From Tyzzerella sp. UBA1042 (lineage in GTDB: Bacteria; Bacillota; Clostridia; Lachnospirales; Anaerotignaceae), in the NCBI GenBank assembly GCA_002316675.1, contig DCDZ01000028.1, positions 3,750 through 67,749 on the forward strand: a stretch of 64,000 bases of DNA, given 5' to 3'. Positions 18,697 through 28,018 of the stretch are shown one piece after another. The stretch's first letter is position 1, and each line of letters starts with the position of its first letter. The position numbers were made by a program, and so were the translations under genes. A model generated the notes under the pieces. That model searched no databases. It was not told the origin of the DNA and saw only the letters and a program-made list of their open reading frames with translations.

Positions 18697-20412
18697 ATGA
18701 AATTCAAACGACTTGGAGATATGCTGACCTCTACGGGAATGATTACGGAGGAACAGCTGAAAGTTGCATTAAATAAACAAAGGGATACGAAAAACCGCTT
18801 GGGGAAAGAGTTAATTGAAGAAGGCGTTATTTCTGAGGAGCAATTAATTCATACGCTAAAGCTTCAGCTTGGATTGGATTCCATTGATCTGTCCACGGTC
18901 AATATACCCAGTGCGCTTTCTGAAATCATTCCGAAAAAAATGGCCAATAATTATGGCCTTGTACCTGTAAAGCAGGAGGGGGACTCTCTGTATGTGGCAA
19001 TGAGCGACCCCTTGAACTTTGTTGCCCTGGAGGATGTAAAGGCAGTAAGCAAAAAGCGCATTATACCCTTAATTGCCACGGAGGAATCCATACAAAGAAA
19101 TATTGGCTCCTTATATGGCAATGAGGGTGCCGCCAGAGCCATTGAAGAAATGAAGCGAGAGATGAATGATGCCCCTGCGGCCGTTATTTTTGGCGATTCG
19201 TTCCTTTCCAATAACATAGATAACGATGAACAGTCTGCCCCAACCATTCGTTTGGTGAACTCCTTAATTGAACGTGCGGTATCGGAGCGTGCCAGTGATA
19301 TTCATATTGAGCCTGCGGAAAATGAGGTTCGTGTGAGAATGCGTATTGACGGCTTGCTTCGTCAGATTATGATTGTGCCGAAGGATTTACAGTCCTCGGT
19401 CATTTCCCGCCTTAAAATTATGGGCGGCATGGATATTACAGAACGCAGAATCCCCCAAGACGGACGCTCTAACGCTAAGGTGAAAAAAGCGGATATCGAC
19501 TTGCGTATGTCGACCTTGCCCACCATTTACGGAGAAAAACTGGTAATCCGTCTTTTGGATAAAAACACACAGCTTTTGGATAAAGCGAAAATCGGCTTGA
19601 CAGGGGAGGATTTGGAGAAATATATGCGGCTGATCAACCAAAAGGGCGGCGGCGTGGTTTTGATTGCCGGTCCCACAGGCTCCGGTAAATCCTCCACACT
19701 GTATACAATGATTCGTGAACTAAATACAGAGCAAAGCAATCTGATTACATTGGAAGATCCTGTGGAATATAATATTGCCGGCATCAATCAAGTGCAAATT
19801 AACGAAAAAACAGGAATGACCTTTAGCGGAGGCCTGCGGGCAATCCTAAGGCAGGATCCGGATATTATTGCGGTGGGCGAAATCCGTGACGGCGAAACGG
19901 CGGAAATTGCCATGCGTGCGGCAATTACGGGGCATTTGGTATTATCTACCATCCATACCAATAGCTCCATAGCCACCTTGGACCGCCTTTTGGATATCGG
20001 TGTTGAGCCCTATCTTATTTCCAGTGCCCTCAATGGCGTTGTTTCCCAGCGTCTTGTGCGTAGAATCTGCCCCCATTGCCGTAAGGAATATGAGCCTACC
20101 CAAGAGGAGCTGGCCAGCATTGGCCTTTCCCATGAAAACCACGGTTTTTATCATGGCGAGGGCTGTCCCATGTGCTTTGGTACGGGATATCGGGGGAGAG
20201 TGGCAGTTTTTGAAATTTTGGTTATGGATAGAAAAGTAAAGAATGCCATATCAAGCGGTGCAAAAAGAGAAGAATTGGCGGAAATTATACACAGCCATAA
20301 AGGCTTTGTTGCCCTAGCAGATAATTGTCGCAGGCTTGTTTTGGAAGGTGTAACCACTGTTGAGGAGGCAAAAAGAATTACGAATTCAGAGGATTATGAA
20401 TATGAAAGTTAA
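18697..20412 (+). CDS. pilB: Type IV pilus extension ATPase PilB with c-di-GMP-binding MshEN-type N-domain
   Basis: A 571-residue cytoplasmic hexameric ATPase that powers pilus assembly. The N-terminus holds two copies of the MshEN motif, RLGDMLTSTGMITEEQL and RLGKELIEEGVISEEQL, known to bind c-di-GMP. The GspE core follows: Walker A AGPTGSGKSSTLY, Walker B DPDIIAVGEIRDGETAEIA, and the His box GHLVLSTIHTNS. A zinc-binding tetracysteine lies near the end (CPHC and CPMC). Start ATG 18697 has AAGGAGG upstream. It overlaps pilT by 11 bases. Regulation of extension by c-di-GMP is inferred from the motif pair. Confidence 0.93.
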   Translation: MKFKRLGDMLTSTGMITEEQLKVALNKQRDTKNRLGKELIEEGVISEEQLIHTLKLQLGLDSIDLSTVNIPSALSEIIPKKMANNYGLVPVKQEGDSLYVAMSDPLNFVALEDVKAVSKKRIIPLIATEESIQRNIGSLYGNEGAARAIEEMKREMNDAPAAVIFGDSFLSNNIDNDEQSAPTIRLVNSLIERAVSERASDIHIEPAENEVRVRMRIDGLLRQIMIVPKDLQSSVISRLKIMGGMDITERRIPQDGRSNAKVKKADIDLRMSTLPTIYGEKLVIRLLDKNTQLLDKAKIGLTGEDLEKYMRLINQKGGGVVLIAGPTGSGKSSTLYTMIRELNTEQSNLITLEDPVEYNIAGINQVQINEKTGMTFSGGLRAILRQDPDIIAVGEIRDGETAEIAMRAAITGHLVLSTIHTNSSIATLDRLLDIGVEPYLISSALNGVVSQRLVRRICPHCRKEYEPTQEELASIGLSHENHGFYHGEGCPMCFGTGYRGRVAVFEILVMDRKVKNAISSGAKREELAEIIHSHKGFVALADNCRRLVLEGVTTVEEAKRITNSEDYEYES

Positions 20413-21448
20413 TGAACTGATTGTATATGCAAATAATAAAAAGGCCTCGGATATTCACTTGATTTTCGGGCTGCCGCCCAAATGCCGTGTGGCAGGCCGC
20501 TTGGAATCTATGGCTGATTTTATTCTAAATGATGATGACTGTGACAATTACGCTATGGAATTAGCTAGATATAGATATGACGATTTTTTGGAAATCGGCG
20601 AAATGGACTTAGCAAGAACCATTGAAGGGGTGCGTGTGCGTATCAATTTATTCAGACAGCAGGATCATACCTCTGTAGTAATCCGCCTTTTGAATGATAA
20701 AATCCCCATGCTGGAAAGCTTGGGCTTGCCCGACGGCGTAGAAAGATTAACCGAGTTAAAAAGAGGCATTGTAATTGTAACAGGGCAGACGGGTTCGGGT
20801 AAATCCACCACCCTTGCCTCCCTCATTGACCGCATCAATCACACAAGGGATTGTCATGTCATTACCCTGGAAGACCCCATAGAATATATCTATGAGCCGG
20901 ATTTATCTATTTTTAACCAAAGGGAAATCGGGCGGGATACAAAATCCTATGAATCCGGGCTTCGTTCTGTTTTGAGAGAAGACCCCGATGTTATCCTAAT
21001 CGGGGAAATGCGGGATACCATTACCATGGAAACTGCCCTAAAGGCGGCGGAAACAGGGCATCTTGTGCTGACTACATTGCATACCGGCTCTGCCTCGGAG
21101 GTGGTGGATCGAATTGTGGATTCCTTCCCCGAAGCAAGGCAGCAGCAAATACGTTTACAGCTGTCTCTGACGTTAATGGCGGTTTTGGCACAACAGCTTT
21201 TGCCGAAAAAAGACGGAACAGGGCGCATTGCCGCCTGCGAATTTATGCCCATCAATGCCGCCATCAGAAATCTGATTCGTGAGGGGAAATCCCCCCAGAT
21301 TGATAACGTGATTTCTACCTCGGCGGAGAAAGGCGCCGTTACCATGGATAATGCAATCATTAAGCTGTACCGGGATAAAAAAATCTCTAGCAGAACGGCG
21401 TTGTTTGCGGCAAAAAACTTAGAGTTTGTGAAACGAAACATCACTTAA
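20402..21448 (+). CDS. pilT: Type IV pilus retraction ATPase PilT
   Basis: A 348-residue hexameric ATPase that disassembles pili and drives twitching. It has Walker A TGQTGSGKSTTLA, the Asp box EDPIEYIY, Walker B DPDVILIGEMRD and the C-terminal PilT-specific signature AIRNLIREGK. Two in-frame ATGs occur (20396, 20402); 20402 has GAGG at 9 bases. Presence of PilT implies retractable pili. Confidence 0.95.
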   Translation: MKVNELIVYANNKKASDIHLIFGLPPKCRVAGRLESMADFILNDDDCDNYAMELARYRYDDFLEIGEMDLARTIEGVRVRINLFRQQDHTSVVIRLLNDKIPMLESLGLPDGVERLTELKRGIVIVTGQTGSGKSTTLASLIDRINHTRDCHVITLEDPIEYIYEPDLSIFNQREIGRDTKSYESGLRSVLREDPDVILIGEMRDTITMETALKAAETGHLVLTTLHTGSASEVVDRIVDSFPEARQQQIRLQLSLTLMAVLAQQLLPKKDGTGRIAACEFMPINAAIRNLIREGKSPQIDNVISTSAEKGAVTMDNAIIKLYRDKKISSRTALFAAKNLEFVKRNIT

Positions 21449-21482
21449 ACGGCCTTTGCCGTAAAGGAAAGGGGAGATATCC

Positions 21483-22679
21483 TTGCTTACCTATAAATAT
21501 AAGGCGGTTTCAAAAAAAGGCGCAGAAATTGAAGGTTATATAGAGGCTTTTAATGAGTATGAGGCAATCAATAAAATTAAAGAAAGCTGTGATATTGTAA
21601 CAAGCATTTCCGAGGTTCGTATGGGGAAGGGCATTGAGGTTACAGGTAAAATCAATGAAAAAGCTCTGGCCATTCTTTGCTCTCAGCTCTCCATCATTGT
21701 GGGGGCGGGGCTTCCGGTGCTTCGTGCCGTGGAAATGATTGCCGCCCAAACGGAGAATAAAAAATTGAAAACAATCATGGAGGGTGTCTCCAAGGATGTG
21801 GCATCGGGGGGAAGCCTTGCTAAAAGCTTTGAGACAAAAGGCCCGGGCTTGCCCATCACCTTTGTGGAAACCATTCGCTCCGGCGAGGAATCGGGTACTT
21901 TGGAGCATTCCTTCAACCGCTTGCATGATTATTATGATAAAACGGCAAAAATGAAGGGTAAAGTAAAAAATGCTATGGTTTATCCCACCTTTACCATGAT
22001 TGTCGCCATTGCAGTTATTGTCATTATCATGGTGAAGGCGGTGCCTGTTTTTACCAGCAGCTTTGGAGAGATGGGGGTAGAGCTTCCCCTCCCCACAAGA
22101 ATGCTGATTGGTATATCCAATTTCTTTGTGGAATATTGGCTTGCCTTGGTGGCGGTAATCGCCTTTGCCCTTGTGATATATAAGCTGTATGAGAAGCGAA
22201 AGGAAAACCGCTTGAAGCTAGAGCGCTTGAAGCTTCGCATCCCTTTGTTTGGAAAGCTTGCAGCCCTCAAGCAGGCCTCCCAATTTGCGGCAACCATGTC
22301 TACCCTTTTGGGAGCGGGCTTGCCTGTGGTAGAGGCAGTTTCTATCACGGGAAAGGTCATTGATAACGAATATATCGGCAATCAAGTGCTGGAAACGGTG
22401 TCTATGCTGGAGGAAGGCAAACGCCTTGGCGATAGCTTACATACCCGAACGGAGCTGCCCCAGCTGTTGGTGGAAATGACGGCGGTGGGGGAGGAAACTG
22501 GTTCCCTTGAGACAACCTTGGATACCATTGGGGACTTTTACGACAATGAAATTGATACAGCCACCTCAAGGATGGTAACCCTTCTGGAGCCTATCATCAT
22601 TTGTGTGCTGGCGGTCATCGTTTTGTTTATCCTCATTTCCGTTTATGCCCCTATGTTCTCTCTCTATGGAGGGATATAA
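21483..22679 (+). CDS. pilC: Type IV pilus inner membrane platform protein PilC
   Basis: A 398-residue GspF/PilC protein with two repeats of the cytoplasmic GspF domain (GAGLPVLRAVEMIA and GAGLPVVEAVSITG) and three membrane segments (about 170-190, 215-235, 370-390). It couples PilB and PilT to the growing pilus. TTG 21483 is the start, preceded by GGGGAG; the N-terminus LTYKYKAVSKKG is typical. Confidence 0.93.
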   Translation: MLTYKYKAVSKKGAEIEGYIEAFNEYEAINKIKESCDIVTSISEVRMGKGIEVTGKINEKALAILCSQLSIIVGAGLPVLRAVEMIAAQTENKKLKTIMEGVSKDVASGGSLAKSFETKGPGLPITFVETIRSGEESGTLEHSFNRLHDYYDKTAKMKGKVKNAMVYPTFTMIVAIAVIVIIMVKAVPVFTSSFGEMGVELPLPTRMLIGISNFFVEYWLALVAVIAFALVIYKLYEKRKENRLKLERLKLRIPLFGKLAALKQASQFAATMSTLLGAGLPVVEAVSITGKVIDNEYIGNQVLETVSMLEEGKRLGDSLHTRTELPQLLVEMTAVGEETGSLETTLDTIGDFYDNEIDTATSRMVTLLEPIIICVLAVIVLFILISVYAPMFSLYGGI

Positions 22680-22793
22680 GGCTTTCCTAAACTTACCAGT
22701 GCAAACCGGCATCCTTTGCATTGCCAAAAGTAGGCACTGCACGTAAACTATAAAAGCACCATTGCCCTCTAAGGGGTATTAAGTTGGTATTTT

Positions 22794-22813
22794 TTGTGAG
22801 AACCCGCTCACAA
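22794..22813 (+). other. Hairpin in the pilA leader
   Basis: TTGTGAG (22794-22800) pairs with CTCACAA (22807-22813) around loop AACCCG, 41 bases before the pilin start, after a T run. It may stabilise or process the pilin message; function is inferred only. Confidence 0.4.
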
Positions 22814-22853
22814 ATGATATATTTAATGTTGATGAATTAAGGAGGTACATAAT

Positions 22854-23249
22854 ATGAAGAGTATGTTGAAAAGAAAAAATAAAAAAGGCTTTACGCTGAT
22901 GGAGATGCTGATTGTTGTGGGTATTATTGCGATTTTGGTAGCAATTGCCATCCCGACGTTCGGCGGCGCACAGAAGAAGGCAAAATATGCTGCAGACATA
23001 GCGAATGTTAGGGCATGGTATGCGGAACAGCTGGTGAATGATATGACAGAGGGAGATGGCTTCACTGAAAAATCATTTTCGGAAGAGAATTCAGATACTG
23101 ATGAACTCAAGCTCCAGATGAAGGGTGCTACTGCAGAGGCAACTGGCACGACTGCTGAAACATTCAAGGTGGTTTATGATCCAAATGGCGACGGAACAGA
23201 GGATGAGGGAGACTTCCCATCGGTTACATTCCCTTCGGATGCTGACTAA
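22854..23249 (+). CDS. pilA: Major type IV pilin
   Basis: A 131-residue prepilin: basic leader then KKG|FTLMEMLIVVGIIAILVAIAIPTF, with Glu at +5 and Pro in the helix, as in major pilins. The short soluble domain is acidic and Thr/Asp rich and contains no Cys. It stands apart from the pilB-T-C genes by a 174-base leader and is followed by a strong terminator-like hairpin, which suggests higher or separate expression. AAGGAGGT lies 8 bases before the ATG. Confidence 0.88.
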   Translation: MKSMLKRKNKKGFTLMEMLIVVGIIAILVAIAIPTFGGAQKKAKYAADIANVRAWYAEQLVNDMTEGDGFTEKSFSEENSDTDELKLQMKGATAEATGTTAETFKVVYDPNGDGTEDEGDFPSVTFPSDAD

Positions 23250-23331
23250 TGATCTGATTAAAGCAGAAAAGCAGCCTATTTGCATCTAAAGGCAGCGGGT
23301 GATTTTACCCTCTAACCCCAATCCGATTACC

Positions 23332-23370
23332 ACGATAGAACTGGGGCGGGTTGCAGTTCTATCGTCGTTT
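23332..23370 (+). terminator. Terminator or attenuator between pilA and the prepilin peptidase gene
   Basis: ACGATAGAACTG (23332-23343) pairs perfectly with CAGTTCTATCGT (23354-23365), then CGTTTTT. Partial read-through would keep pilin in excess over the assembly proteins. Confidence 0.85.
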
Positions 23371-23393
23371 TTGGTTGAAGGAGAGAAGCGATT

Positions 23394-24203
23394 ATGCTTT
23401 TGTTTGAACAATTCAATTTTATTTATGTATACATATTCGTCCTAGCCTTTATGATTGGGGCAGTTATGGGCAGTTTCATCAACTGCGTGGCGTGGCGCAT
23501 ATCCCATGGGGAGGATTTCATCCATGGCAGAAGTCATTGCACCACTTGCGGACACACCCTCACACCCTTGGAACTGATGCCTATTGTATCTTTTCTGATA
23601 CAGAAGGGGCGAAGCCGTTGTTGTAATGAAAAAATTTCTTTGCGCTATCCTGCTACGGAGCTTTTGACGGCTCTGGTGTTTGTGGCTTTGGTTTTTAAAT
23701 TTGGCTTCAGCTTAGACACCCTGCAATTTATGGTGTTATCCCTGCTTTTGCTGGCGGTTTCCTTGGTGGATTTGGAAACAGGGCTGATTCCCGATGGTTT
23801 TATTTTAGCTGGAATTCTAAATTTTGTTTTGTTTACTATCCTAAAGGGTGGTATGATTTTTACAGGGCTTCTGCACGGTGCCCTTGGCGGTTTCTCCATC
23901 TCCGTACCCATTTTACTCCTTTCCCTTTTGATGGATAAGGTGTTGCAAAAAGAGAGCATGGGCGGCGGAGACATTAAGCTGTATTTTATGACAGGGCTTT
24001 ATTTCAGTATCAAGGCCAATGTTTTGTTGGTTTTGCTGTCTTGTGTTTTTGGGATTGCCTTTACCCTTATTTTTCAAAGCATTCGGGTGGGGGAGAAGGA
24101 AAATCCACTGGCGTTTCCCTTTGGGCCGTCCATCGCCATGGCGGCAATGGTTTCTGTGTTTTTGGCAGAGCCGATTTTGCAATTTTATATGAGTTTATTT
24201 TAA
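23394..24203 (+). CDS. pilD: Prepilin peptidase / N-methyltransferase
   Basis: A 269-residue polytopic membrane aspartic protease that cleaves prepilin leaders and usually methylates the new N-terminus. The two catalytic Asp motifs are VSLVDLETGLIPD and MGGGDIKL. The N-terminal methyltransferase domain has GSFINCVAWR and a zinc motif; its first pair is CTTCG, but the second is the adjacent pair RCCNE instead of CxxC. It serves the four prepilins of this operon. Start ATG 23394 has GAAGGAGAG upstream. Confidence 0.92.
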   Translation: MLLFEQFNFIYVYIFVLAFMIGAVMGSFINCVAWRISHGEDFIHGRSHCTTCGHTLTPLELMPIVSFLIQKGRSRCCNEKISLRYPATELLTALVFVALVFKFGFSLDTLQFMVLSLLLLAVSLVDLETGLIPDGFILAGILNFVLFTILKGGMIFTGLLHGALGGFSISVPILLLSLLMDKVLQKESMGGGDIKLYFMTGLYFSIKANVLLVLLSCVFGIAFTLIFQSIRVGEKENPLAFPFGPSIAMAAMVSVFLAEPILQFYMSLF

Positions 24204-24318
24204 ATACATCAATTTGAAAATGACCGGTCTGTTGGCCGGATGAGTATAAAGTATCTTTTGAAAGGGTACATAATTTTGAAGAAATGACTTAGAGAGCTGG
24301 ATATAAGGGAGGTTTCAT

Positions 24319-25314
24319 ATGTCCAAGGGATATACGGCAATACAAATTGGGGAGAGTACCATTAAGATGGTTCAAGTTAGTGATGGCAAGGCAGTAAAAA
24401 CTGTTCTGGAAGCTACCCCGGACAATTTGGTGCGGGACGGGCATATCTTGTCCTTTGAAGCACTGGCGGAAATTTTGAAAAGCATGGCAAGGGATAATCA
24501 AATGCGAAACCGCAATGCGGTGGTGGTTTTGCCCTTGGAAAATTGTTATTTGCGGCGCACCAGTATGCCCTATATGACGGTAGACCAATTAAAATTGAAC
24601 CTGCCCTATGAATTCAGAGATTATATTCATGCCGACCGCGAGGATTATTTTTATGACTATGCCGTTGTAGGGCAGGAAACCGACGAAGCGGGTGAAATGA
24701 AATCACTGGATTTGCTCATTGCGGCGGTAAAAAATGAATTGATCGAAAAATATATGAAGATTTTGACCTTTGCCGGCTTTAAGCTGAAAATCGCATTGCC
24801 CGATGCCTGTGCCTTTCGCAATATCATCCGGCAGTATGAGGAAAATAATGAAGAACACCCGGCGGCGTATTGCATTGTAGACTTGGGACATTCCTCCATT
24901 CGGGTACATTTATATAACGGGAGCGTTTACGAAACCACCAGAGTCATTGAATATGGCGGCGTCACCCTAGATTCTCTGATTGCAGAGGAGATGGATGTGG
25001 ATGTACATATTGCTTCTTCCTATAAAGTGAAAAACTATAATCAGGTGCAGGAATTAGAGGCCTGCAAAGAAATTTATGATAAAATGATTGTGGAGCTTTT
25101 CCGCTCCATCAATTTTTACAATTATAATAACCCCGACAGCGAATTGAAGGATATTTATTTTTGTGGCGGCTTGGCAAAGATCACACCCTTTATGGATATG
25201 GTGCGTTCCGCCTTGGAGGTGCGATGCCATACCATTGGCGAACTGATGGAGGAAGCAGAACAGGATGATACTTTGGAGTTGATTTGTGCCGCAATTGGCG
25301 CAACGCTGCAGTAG
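24319..25314 (+). CDS. pilM: Type IV pilus assembly protein PilM
   Basis: A 331-residue actin-like cytoplasmic protein. ATP-binding and fold motifs include IQIGESTIKMVQV, VVVLPLENCYLRR, CIVDLGHSSIRVHLY and FCGGLAKITPF. PilM binds the short N-terminus of PilN and links the cytoplasmic ring to the PilN-PilO dimer. AAGGGAGG precedes ATG 24319. pilN and pilO follow without gaps. Confidence 0.9.
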   Translation: MSKGYTAIQIGESTIKMVQVSDGKAVKTVLEATPDNLVRDGHILSFEALAEILKSMARDNQMRNRNAVVVLPLENCYLRRTSMPYMTVDQLKLNLPYEFRDYIHADREDYFYDYAVVGQETDEAGEMKSLDLLIAAVKNELIEKYMKILTFAGFKLKIALPDACAFRNIIRQYEENNEEHPAAYCIVDLGHSSIRVHLYNGSVYETTRVIEYGGVTLDSLIAEEMDVDVHIASSYKVKNYNQVQELEACKEIYDKMIVELFRSINFYNYNNPDSELKDIYFCGGLAKITPFMDMVRSALEVRCHTIGELMEEAEQDDTLELICAAIGATLQ

Positions 25315-25326
25315 GGGGTGAGAGCT

Positions 25327-25929
25327 TTGCAGTTAAATAAAAAAATTGGTGTGAGATATCCCACAAAAACGAATATGAACCTTGCCGTGCGGGAGACAAA
25401 GGGTGTTGATAGAAGGTCGGTGCTTCCGATCGGCATTTTTCTGGCAATCGCAGTGCTGGCTTTTGCAAAATTGGCTGTTTTTGATTTGTTCCATGCCGTG
25501 GATTTGGCGGAGGAAAACGTGCGTCTGACCCAGCAGCAGCTTGACCAAATGAAAGAGGCAAACTCCATTTATGATGAAGTTTTGAAGGAATATAACGAAA
25601 GTGTTTCTTTGAGTATTTCTTCACCGGTGATTGCAACGCTTTCCGAAAGGCTTGAAATTGTGAATCAGTATTTGATTTCCAATGCCAAGGTGGAATCCTT
25701 TAATGTTTTGGATGATGTGATTACGGCGCAAATTTCCGGCGTTACCTTAAATCAAGTTTCCGGCATTTATACAGCCTTGATGGCCAATGAATTTGTTTCC
25801 AATGTACAGTTTTATACGGCAAGTACGGAGAATGAAACCGGCTCTCTGACAACTGCAACAATGACCATTATCCTTACGGCCAATGAAGCTGTAGCCGAGG
25901 AACAGGCGGAAGGAGGCGAGGCACAATGA
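25327..25929 (+). CDS. pilN: PilN-like pilus assembly protein
   Basis: A 200-residue bitopic protein: short cytoplasmic N-terminus, one membrane helix (about 35-55), a coiled coil ([20 protein letters not shown]) and a ferredoxin-like extracellular domain. Position between pilM and pilO and this layout identify it, although sequence similarity to proteobacterial PilN is weak. TTG 25327 fits the AGGGGG ribosome site better than GTG 25318. Overlaps pilO by 4 bases (ATGA). Confidence 0.75.
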   Translation: MQLNKKIGVRYPTKTNMNLAVRETKGVDRRSVLPIGIFLAIAVLAFAKLAVFDLFHAVDLAEENVRLTQQQLDQMKEANSIYDEVLKEYNESVSLSISSPVIATLSERLEIVNQYLISNAKVESFNVLDDVITAQISGVTLNQVSGIYTALMANEFVSNVQFYTASTENETGSLTTATMTIILTANEAVAEEQAEGGEAQ

Positions 25930-26483
25930 TCTCCAAGTCTTTTACAAAACGGGAAAAGGTTTTGCTTGTCATTTTAATTGTTATTTTGCTTTCTGCGGTG
26001 TATTATTTTGCCGTGGCACGCCCTTCCATGAACCGTATTTCCGTAGCAGGCGACCAAACAATGGCATTGCAGGATGAAATTACACTGGAAATGGCAAAGC
26101 TTACGAAAATAAAAGAGATGCAGGCAAAAATTGAAGAGGCAGCCTTAACGGAGCGCTTTAAAACCAGTATTCCCGATTACGATAATTTGGAAAATGTGAT
26201 GAAGCAGTTGGATACAGTTTTAAGCAGCTCCACAGACTATAAGCTTTCGTTTTCACCAACCACGGAGGAAAGCGGCTTGCTTTATCGGCCCATTGATGTG
26301 GAGTTTGACTGTGCAAATTATGGGACTGCCCGAAGCATTATAGATAAAATTTATGCCAGTCCGTTTAAAAGCATGATTGATACCCTCAGTGTGGATAATA
26401 CGGAATATAAGGAAACGGATATTACCACTTCTCCCGTAAAGGTTACCATGACGGTAATTTTTATCGAAAAGAAGACAAGCTAG
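25926..26483 (+). CDS. pilO: PilO-like pilus assembly protein
   Basis: A 185-residue bitopic protein with a membrane helix near the N-terminus ([19 protein letters not shown]), a coiled coil and a small C-terminal domain, as expected for PilO, partner of PilN. No PilP or secretin follows, in keeping with a Gram-positive envelope. It ends the operon before a strong terminator. Confidence 0.75.
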   Translation: MISKSFTKREKVLLVILIVILLSAVYYFAVARPSMNRISVAGDQTMALQDEITLEMAKLTKIKEMQAKIEEAALTERFKTSIPDYDNLENVMKQLDTVLSSSTDYKLSFSPTTEESGLLYRPIDVEFDCANYGTARSIIDKIYASPFKSMIDTLSVDNTEYKETDITTSPVKVTMTVIFIEKKTS

Positions 26484-26520
26484 GTTGATAAATACTATAA
26501 AAGAGATGTTTTGTATTTTC

Positions 26521-26547
26521 GCAGGCGAGATTCGCCTGCTTTTTTTA
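26521..26547 (+). terminator. Terminator of the pilus operon
   Basis: GCAGGCGA (26521-26528), loop GAT, TCGCCTGC (26532-26539), then eight T. Confidence 0.93.
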
Positions 26548-26708
26548 TACGCATTTGAACAGAACTGACGGTATTGCAGTGTCTGAAATAGGCATGAGAA
26601 GGGTGAAACCCCTTTCAATACACAGTTTTTAAGGAGTATTAGGTTGCCGTAAGGGAAGGTTTTGAAAAAAAAGAAAGAATTCTGCAAAATTTTCATTTAG
26701 ACAGCATA

Positions 26709-26739
26709 TTGACATTCCAGTGATTGTATGGGCTATAAC
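26709..26739 (+). promoter_or_regulatory. MerR-type promoter (19-bp spacer) of the acyl-CoA dehydrogenase operon
   Basis: TTGACA (26709-26714) and TATAAC (26734-26739) are separated by 19 bp, the long spacing used by MerR activators that twist promoter DNA. CCA-N9-TGG is centred exactly in the spacer (26717-26731). The element TTGACATTCC and GCTATAA are shared with the promoter at 34567. The rest of the 365-base gap holds the pilus terminator and no other recognised feature. Confidence 0.65.
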
Positions 26740-26848
26740 TAAGATATGCCTAATTAAAACCTTCTTGAGGTGACCTTTTGGTGAAAAGGCATATACGCCT
26801 AATAAAGCACAATGTAAGTGTTGCTATTTTAAATTTAAGGGAGAGAGG

Positions 26849-28003
26849 ATGAAAAGAATGGATTTTTCATTAACGAGAGAACAAGAAATGTTAAAAAAAC
26901 TTGCTCGCCAATTCGCCGAAGCAGAATTGGAGCCCGTTGCAGAAGAAGTTGATCGAGAGCATATTTTCCCGGCTGAAAACTTTAAAAAGATGGCAGCCAT
27001 TGGTTTGACAGGAATCGGCGTTCCCAAAGAGTATGGCGGTTCCTGCGGAGGTACATTGGAAAAAGTCATTGCAGTTTCCGAATTTGCGAAAAAATGTATG
27101 GCCTCCGCATCTATTTTATCAATTCATTTGATTGCTCCCCAAGCAATCTACAAATATGGCACCAGAGAGCAAAAGGAAAAATATCTTCCTCGTTTGACCA
27201 AAGGCGGAGAATTGGGTGCCTTTGCTTTAACGGAACCCAATGCAGGTTCTGATGCTGCCGGCGTGAAAACAACAGCCATTTTTGATCCAAATACCAATGA
27301 ATATGTTTTAAACGGAACAAAATGCTTTATTTCCGGCGGAAGCAGAGCAGGTGTTTTGGTCGTTTTTGTGTTGACTGCGCCGAAAAAAGGCTTGAAAGGA
27401 ATGTCTGCGTTAATTGTGGAAAAAGGAACCCCCGGTTTCACCATTGGTAAAATTGAATCCAAAATGGGTATTGCCGGTTCGGAAACAGCGGAGCTTATTT
27501 TTGAGGACTGTCGTGTTCCTGCGGAGAACCTTTTGGGAAAGGAAGGCAAAGGCTTTAAAATTGCTATGGAAGCCTTGGACGGTGCCAGAATCGGCGTAGG
27601 TGCACAGTCAATCGGCATTGCGGAAGGCGCCATTGATTTATCTGTAAAATATGTTTACGAACGGATTCAATTTGGTAAGCCCATTGCGAATTTACAGGGC
27701 ATTCAATGGTATATTGCAGATATGGCAACAAAGACCGCAGCAGCAAGGGCGCTGGTAGAATATGCGGCTTATCTTGAGGATGCAGGCAAGCCTTTTACAA
27801 TGGAATCCGCCATGTGTAAGCTGAATGCATCAGAAAATGCACGCTTCGTTACCAACTTGGCATTACAAATTCATGGCGGCTATGGATATATGAAGGATTA
27901 TCCTTTGGAGCGGATGTATCGTGATGCAAAGATTACGGAGATTTATGAAGGAACCTCGGAAATACATAAGGTTGTAATTGCCAGAGAGGTAATGAAAAGA
28001 TAA
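26849..28003 (+). CDS. Acyl-CoA dehydrogenase (proposed acryloyl-CoA reductase / propionyl-CoA dehydrogenase)
   Basis: A 384-residue FAD enzyme of the short-chain acyl-CoA dehydrogenase family. Seen: FALTEPNAGSDA and CFISGGSRAG (FAD and substrate binding), GIQWYIADMA, and ITEIYEGTSEIHK with the catalytic Glu. In Clostridium propionicum a propionyl-CoA dehydrogenase bound to EtfAB works in reverse and reduces acryloyl-CoA. Here etfB and etfA follow directly and ammonia-lyase homologues lie downstream, so the same reaction is inferred, as the last reductive step of beta-alanine fermentation. Isobutyryl-CoA formation from thymine is also possible. AAGGGAG is 5 bases before ATG 26849; ATG 26858 is an alternative. 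Confidence 0.85.
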   Translation: MKRMDFSLTREQEMLKKLARQFAEAELEPVAEEVDREHIFPAENFKKMAAIGLTGIGVPKEYGGSCGGTLEKVIAVSEFAKKCMASASILSIHLIAPQAIYKYGTREQKEKYLPRLTKGGELGAFALTEPNAGSDAAGVKTTAIFDPNTNEYVLNGTKCFISGGSRAGVLVVFVLTAPKKGLKGMSALIVEKGTPGFTIGKIESKMGIAGSETAELIFEDCRVPAENLLGKEGKGFKIAMEALDGARIGVGAQSIGIAEGAIDLSVKYVYERIQFGKPIANLQGIQWYIADMATKTAAARALVEYAAYLEDAGKPFTMESAMCKLNASENARFVTNLALQIHGGYGYMKDYPLERMYRDAKITEIYEGTSEIHKVVIAREVMKR

Positions 28004-28018
28004 GAAGGAGTGTATAGG

